From assembly GCA_030268105.1 (NCBI GenBank), contig BSDZ01000120.1, positions 186,001 through 250,000 of the forward strand: a DNA stretch of 64,000 bases, written 5' to 3'. Position 1 is the first letter of the stretch. Every line of letters starts with the position of its first letter. Below are positions 60,115-64,000 of this stretch, piece after piece. A program made the translations under genes and the position numbers. The DNA comes from Volvox africanus (lineage: Eukaryota > Chlorophyta > Chlorophyceae > Chlamydomonadales > Volvocaceae). The notes under the pieces were generated by a model. That model worked only from the letters and a program-made list of their open reading frames with translations, did no database searches and was not told the origin of the DNA.

Positions 60115-63100
60115 ACGACGACCGGGAGGTCGATAGGGTCGCGGCCCGGTGGCCGCAGCCGTAAATGCTCACGTCCTTCCTCCATATCCAGGTAGCACTG
60201 ATGTGGGCCCAGCGCAGGCATACCCAGCAGCAGTTCAAACGCCTCCGCGTCCACATCGGCCACCACTAGTGCTGGGACGTTGGCAGCAAACGCGTCAGGC
60301 GTGCCGGCGCGAAACACCACATGGAGCCCCCCAGCGACCAAGCCCTTCAGGTGTGAACGGCCAGCAGCGGTGGTAACCACAAACCCAACGTCTGGGTCAA
60401 GCTGGAGCTCGAGACAATCCGCCAGCCGCTGCGCAACAAGGACCACTGCGCTGCCAGTGTCCACCAACACCTGTGATGGTAGCTGCCCTCCCACCAGTAG
60501 TCCCTCCGCGGCTGAGTTCTGCTGAAGGTACGGCAATGGGGCAGCCACGCACAGGGGGGCTGCTGCACTTGAGTGTGAGACCGCTGCGGCCACCGGTGAG
60601 GCATACGGCGGCGGCAGTGCGGCTGAAGGCAGCCCCCTGCAACGAAAGGAGTGCAGGCCAGCAAGGGCCGCCAACAGCCAGCCTTGAATATCATCCACTC
60701 TGGAATTGTCGGGTCTTAGCTCGGACCTGGGGTCTGGGATCGTCGCCACGGCCGTTGCATCGCCAGCACATGGGGGCGTGGGTGGGCGAAGAGCATGAGC
60801 TACCTCCGCTGCCCCCGCCACGGCAGCCCGGGGGAGTTGAGGAAATCCCATGGGCATGTGTTCCCCGACTGTGGCGCCGATGGGGAAGACGGAGTACCCG
60901 GCAAAAGGCATTGGGATGGCCGGGGCGGGCATCACTGCAGCGTCACCGGGCGCAGAGGAGCCGGCAGGGGCGACGGCGTTGAGTGGCCAAGTGCCCGGTT
61001 GCCAGGGCGGGTGCGTGTGTGGAGGTGGAGGCGGCATCAGTGGTGACTGTACTGGTGTGTGTGGGGGCCGGTAGACAGCGGCTGGTGGGCCGGCATGGAC
61101 CCCGGTGGCCGTGACGTGTGAGGGGGCGATGGAGGGGGCGGCCAGAGGGACAGGTGGCGCAGGGGGGCGCCAAGCCAGGGCTGCGGGTTGCACGGGCGCG
61201 GCGACCTCTGAGACGGCCGAGGATGGGAGCTGCTGCATGGCGAGGACGCTCTGGAGTGTGTCCTCAATGCGCTGGAGCTGCGCCTGTTCAATCGTGACTG
61301 TCATGGAGGGCGCCGCCGCCCTAGCCAAGAACTGCTGCGCCTGCATGACGCTGCCAGAGAGATCCCGCGGCACCTGTCCCGCCTGCTGCGCCTCCTGTAA
61401 CTTGCGGCACATATCACGGAACAACCCCTGGGGGTCTGTAGAGATCCGTGATGCCGAGACCTTGCACGCTGCCTGGGTGTGCGGCGTCCGTGCGAGGACA
61501 TGCAACCTACAAGTCTTGTGCTGATGTGCCTGCCACTGACCTTCACGGCAGACCAAGTCGGCTTTGGCGGCAGCCTCGGTGCTGACACCGCTCCCCTCGG
61601 GTGGGGTGGGAGGGCTGCCGCCGCCACCGCCTGCTTTTCCACCCTTGCCCTTGGCGGGCGCTAGCACGTGCGCAGGCACCGTGATGATCTTGTTGCGACT
61701 GCCGCCACCGCCGCCACTGCCACCGGCGGTGGTGCCACCAGCACTGCTGGCAGCTCCACCGCCAGCATTTCCCCACGATCCCCCGCCGCCAGTGCCGCCT
61801 GTGCTGCGTGGCAGCAGGCCCTCGGAACCCTTGGCGTTGACCATGGCGTTTAGGAACCGCAGAGCTTGCTCCATCGTCAGCGCATTCCATTTGTCCTCCG
61901 CGAGAATGTCCTCCTTGCGCCGGACCAGGAAGTCATGCCCCGCAAGTGCTGCAATCGCAGCGTCGAAGAACCGTTGGGCCTTGCGGACCTCCGGGTACAG
62001 CTGGGCGTCCAGCTGGTCAAACTTGTTATTGAAGCCCTGGACCGCAAGATTGGGCTCCACGCCGGTGGGGTAGGCCCACTGGTCGAAGTCCTTTTGCAGG
62101 CGTTGCGCATTCGGGAGAACACGCGCCTGCACCTCCTTTAGCCAGAACGCGATGAGGTCCTGGCCGCCTCCGGCAGCCTGCTGCCCCCGGTAATCCGCAT
62201 GCACCCCACCATGTGCGATGTAGTGCGCGTAGTGACGATCCACCACGCAGCCCAGCTCCTCAGGAGTGTATGTGCTCCGGAGGGGCGTGTTGACAGGAAG
62301 AAAGTCAGAGACCAACTTGCGCAGGACCTCCGAGTAGTCAGCACCCTGTCGCTTCTCGTGGGTCAGCGGGTACAGGGCGCATTCAGCATAGCTCAGCGCA
62401 TGGGACTTAAAGGCCGTGAAACCATCGGATGCCCCATCGTAGGCCCGTGCGTAGTCCCTAGCGCCTTTCATAGGTATCCAGTGTGGCGAGATGGGCGCCA
62501 CGATGCAGCCGGGCTGGCGGGGCTGCGGGTCGCCCACAAGGTTCACGACGCCAGTGGCATGGGGCGCGGAGCACTCATCAGGCGAGCCCAGAGCCGGGTG
62601 GATCGGAGGTGGTGGAGTGGAGTGGGGCGGAAGCGGAGCGGGTGGCTCGCCCGGCGGGTACCCAGGCGGCCCGCGTGGAGGCTGAGGAGGATCGGGCGGG
62701 GGCGTGCCCGGGGCATATGAGGCGGAGGCCACCGGCGCGGCAGGAGCAACCGCCGCCGGACCCGCTGAGGGGGGTGCAGGAGCCGGGTAGCGGGGCGGTC
62801 GCGGCTGCAGCGGCGGCCTGCCGGGCTGCAGCGGGGCAGGCGGCGGGCGCGGCTGCAGCCTGTCCTCCAGGCTCGCATAAAGCTCCTCCCAGCGGACCAT
62901 CTGCACGGGGCAGCCAAGAAAGCGGGCAGTGAGGGGGCGGGTTGGGAGGGAGGGGGCAGTGAGGGGGCGGGTTGGGAGGGAGGGGGCAGTGAGGGGGCGG
63001 ATTGGGAGGGAGGGCGCAGTGAGGGGGCGGGTTGGGAGGGAGGGGGCAGTGAGGGGGCGGGTTGGGAGGGACGGGGGAGTGAGGAGCCAGGTTGGGAGGG

Positions 63101-63869
63101 AGGGGACAGTGAGGGGCCAGGTTGGGAGGGAGGGGGCAGTGAGGGGGCGGGTTGGGAGGGAGGGGGCAGTGAGGGGGCGGGTTGGGAGGGAGGGGGCAGT
63201 GAGGGGCCAGGTTGGGAGGGAGGGGGCAGTGAGGGGCGAGGTTGGGAGGGAGGGGGCAGTGAAAGGGCGGGTTGGGAGGGAGGGGGCAGTTAGGGGCCAG
63301 TTTGGGAGGGAGGGGGCAGTGAGGGGGCGGGCTGGGAGGGACGGGGTAGTGAGGAGCCAGGTTGGGAGGGAGGGGACAGTAAGGGGGCGGGTTGGGAGGG
63401 AGGGGGCAGTGAGGGGGCGGGTTGGGAGGGAGGGGGCAGTGAGGGGGCGGGTTGGGAGGGAGGGGGCAGTTAGGGGCCAGGTTGGGAGGGAGGGGGCAGT
63501 GAGGGGGCGGGTTGAGAGGGAGGGGGCAGTGAGGGGGCGGGTCAGGAGGGACGGGGGAGTGAGGAGCCAGGTTGGGAGGGAGGGGACAGTGAGGGGGCGG
63601 GATGGGAGGGACGGGGGAGTGAGGAGCCAGGTTGGGAGGGAGGGGACAGTGAGGGGCCAGGTTGGGAGGGAGGGGGCAGTGAGGGGGCGGGTTGGGAGGG
63701 AGGGGGCAGTGAGGGGGCGGGTTGGGAGGGAGGGGGCAGTGAGGGGGCGGGTTGGGAGGGAGGGGGCAGTGAGGGGCCGGGTTGGGAGTGAGGGGGAACG
63801 GGGAGGAACGACATGAGATGGGTTGCGGTCCAGACAGGCGGGTCTGCATCGGAGCTGCCGGGAGCGCAC
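60033..63869 (-). CDS. C gag-protease with decapeptide repeats
   Basis: 1,278 open codons. The N-terminal ~300 residues are about 29 copies of PSLPTRPLTA. Pro-rich sequence follows, then a capsid-like helical region (~480-690: WLKEVQARVLPNAQRLQKDF, FNNKFDQLDAQLYPEVRK). A Gly/Ser linker leads to a region with a CREGQWQAHQHKTC cluster that may replace a zinc knuckle. The C-terminal aspartic protease has VLVDTGSAVVLV (~1137) and LLGMPALG. The start codon is uncertain. ATG at 63961 (MAVERRYSLRGIL) is in another frame and would need a splice or frameshift. The repeat is open in several frames, so the first 300 codons are less certain than the rest. Confidence 0.7.
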   Translation of the reverse strand: MRSRQLRCRPACLDRNPSHVVPPRSPSLPTRPLTAPSLPTRPLTAPSLPTRPLTAPSLPTRPLTAPSLPTWPLTVPSLPTWLLTPPSLPSRPLTVPSLPTWLLTPPSLLTRPLTAPSLSTRPLTAPSLPTWPLTAPSLPTRPLTAPSLPTRPLTAPSLPTRPLTVPSLPTWLLTTPSLPARPLTAPSLPNWPLTAPSLPTRPFTAPSLPTSPLTAPSLPTWPLTAPSLPTRPLTAPSLPTRPLTAPSLPTWPLTVPSLPTWLLTPPSLPTRPLTAPSLPTRPLTAPSLPIRPLTAPSLPTRPLTAPSLPTRPLTARFLGCPVQMVRWEELYASLEDRLQPRPPPAPLQPGRPPLQPRPPRYPAPAPPSAGPAAVAPAAPVASASYAPGTPPPDPPQPPRGPPGYPPGEPPAPLPPHSTPPPPIHPALGSPDECSAPHATGVVNLVGDPQPRQPGCIVAPISPHWIPMKGARDYARAYDGASDGFTAFKSHALSYAECALYPLTHEKRQGADYSEVLRKLVSDFLPVNTPLRSTYTPEELGCVVDRHYAHYIAHGGVHADYRGQQAAGGGQDLIAFWLKEVQARVLPNAQRLQKDFDQWAYPTGVEPNLAVQGFNNKFDQLDAQLYPEVRKAQRFFDAAIAALAGHDFLVRRKEDILAEDKWNALTMEQALRFLNAMVNAKGSEGLLPRSTGGTGGGGSWGNAGGGAASSAGGTTAGGSGGGGGSRNKIITVPAHVLAPAKGKGGKAGGGGGSPPTPPEGSGVSTEAAAKADLVCREGQWQAHQHKTCRLHVLARTPHTQAACKVSASRISTDPQGLFRDMCRKLQEAQQAGQVPRDLSGSVMQAQQFLARAAAPSMTVTIEQAQLQRIEDTLQSVLAMQQLPSSAVSEVAAPVQPAALAWRPPAPPVPLAAPSIAPSHVTATGVHAGPPAAVYRPPHTPVQSPLMPPPPPHTHPPWQPGTWPLNAVAPAGSSAPGDAAVMPAPAIPMPFAGYSVFPIGATVGEHMPMGFPQLPRAAVAGAAEVAHALRPPTPPCAGDATAVATIPDPRSELRPDNSRVDDIQGWLLAALAGLHSFRCRGLPSAALPPPYASPVAAAVSHSSAAAPLCVAAPLPYLQQNSAAEGLLVGGQLPSQVLVDTGSAVVLVAQRLADCLELQLDPDVGFVVTTAAGRSHLKGLVAGGLHVVFRAGTPDAFAANVPALVVADVDAEAFELLLGMPALGPHQCYLDMEEGREHLRLRPPGRDPIDLPVVVWWPALVEPPSSAYLQPPPTGEGGRSS
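62926..63795. repeat. 30-bp minisatellite, about 29 units, G-rich on the plus strand
   Basis: Exact 30-bp period with the core GGTTGGGAGGGAGGGGGCAG plus a variable half. The unit length keeps reading frames open. Higher-order variants recur, such as GACGGGGGAGTGAGGAGCCA blocks near 63070, 63340, 63550 and 63610, which suggests unequal exchange. Dense G-runs could form quadruplexes. Confidence 0.95.
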
Positions 63870-63917
63870 CGCAGCGTGCCCGAGTCTGGTGTCTCCCCTA
63901 TCTGAGACAGGAGAGAG

Positions 63918-63971
63918 TGCGATAATATGCCACGGAGGGAGTACCGGCGCTCAACAGCCATAGCAACATAC
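63918..63971 (-). repeat. 50-bp block shared with 55399-55452
   Basis: Both copies read MAVERRYSLRGIL on the minus strand, and they differ outside the block. Possibly a 5' leader or exon of C-type elements. Confidence 0.7.
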
Positions 63972-64000
63972 GTACATGCGAGCCAGGGCGGGCGACGGCA

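Larger units (their letters stand above)
58122..64000 (-). mobile_element. Retroelement family C, defective, partial
   Basis: Minus strand: gag with protease (63869-60033), a linker ORF in another frame (60114-59637), then integrase with PHD finger (59636-58122). Reverse transcriptase and RNase H are missing. LTRs are not identified; the 5' end lies beyond 64000. GC-rich and unrelated in gag to A and B. Confidence 0.75.

Noticed and set aside
62926..63795. CRISPR-like array of 30-bp repeats
   Set aside because: Units abut with no spacers, lie in a eukaryotic retroelement ORF and there are no cas genes.

Overview
The window looks like nuclear DNA from a green alga or a related eukaryote. The evidence is spliced genes with GT-AG introns, GC-rich host coding sequence full of Gln/Ala/Gly/Pro runs, chromodomain Ty3/Gypsy retrotransposons, many CA/TA microsatellites, and a short interstitial run of TTTTAGGG/TTTAGGG, the telomere type of green algae and plants. 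The lineage is an inference. I saw no bacterial genes, rRNA, tRNA or CRISPR array.

Layout. 0-3 kb: mostly AT-rich, with exon-like pieces of two unrecognised minus-strand genes and a GCGTTA-rich repeat. 3.0-13.7 kb: minus-strand exons of the C-terminal (PCI) half of COP9 signalosome subunit 1 (CSN1). One CSN1 intron holds a complete Ty3/Gypsy element (copy A1, 4856-12326, TSD gagac), and the next exon has TGA where the family has Arg. 13.9-14.4 kb: a long TATATC microsatellite. 14.4-26.4 kb: a host segment (S1) with a reverse solo LTR, a low-complexity host gene, and a second A element (A2) truncated in pol. 26.4 kb onward: a direct tandem repeat (S2, offset exactly 10,085 bp) of the segment starting at 16328. 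S2 carries the full A element A3 (31800-46357), which is interrupted by a nested element of a second family, B (34760-41930, minus, TSD cgtag, LTRs apparently identical). 46.4-47.1 kb: the other side of the low-complexity host gene, then telomere-like repeats. 47.2-50.0 kb: an inverted copy (S3) of part of S1 that keeps the empty site of the solo LTR. 50-55 kb: unique DNA with one clear two-exon gene of unknown function (53401-54638). 54.8-57.4 kb: a 3 x 116 bp tandem repeat and long inverted-repeat arms. 58.1-64 kb: a third, defective retroelement family C (minus), with a gag carrying about 29 decapeptide repeats, an aspartic protease, no reverse transcriptase, and an integrase fused to a PHD finger.

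How the elements work. Families A and B share an unusual plan: a short spliced ORF0, a gag that overlaps it in the +1 frame, one in-frame UAG, then pol in the same frame as gag (protease, RT, RNase H, integrase, chromodomain). The peptide after the UAG and the ORF0 intron (position and phase) are conserved between the two diverged families. This points to stop-codon readthrough and regulated splicing as part of their expression. A2/A3 lack the ORF0 intron precisely, as if copied from spliced RNA.

Inferred order of events: S1/S3 inverted duplication, solo-LTR insertion in S1, A insertion into the low-complexity gene, 10-kb tandem duplication with a 5-bp filler, then B insertion. A1 is an independent recent insertion.
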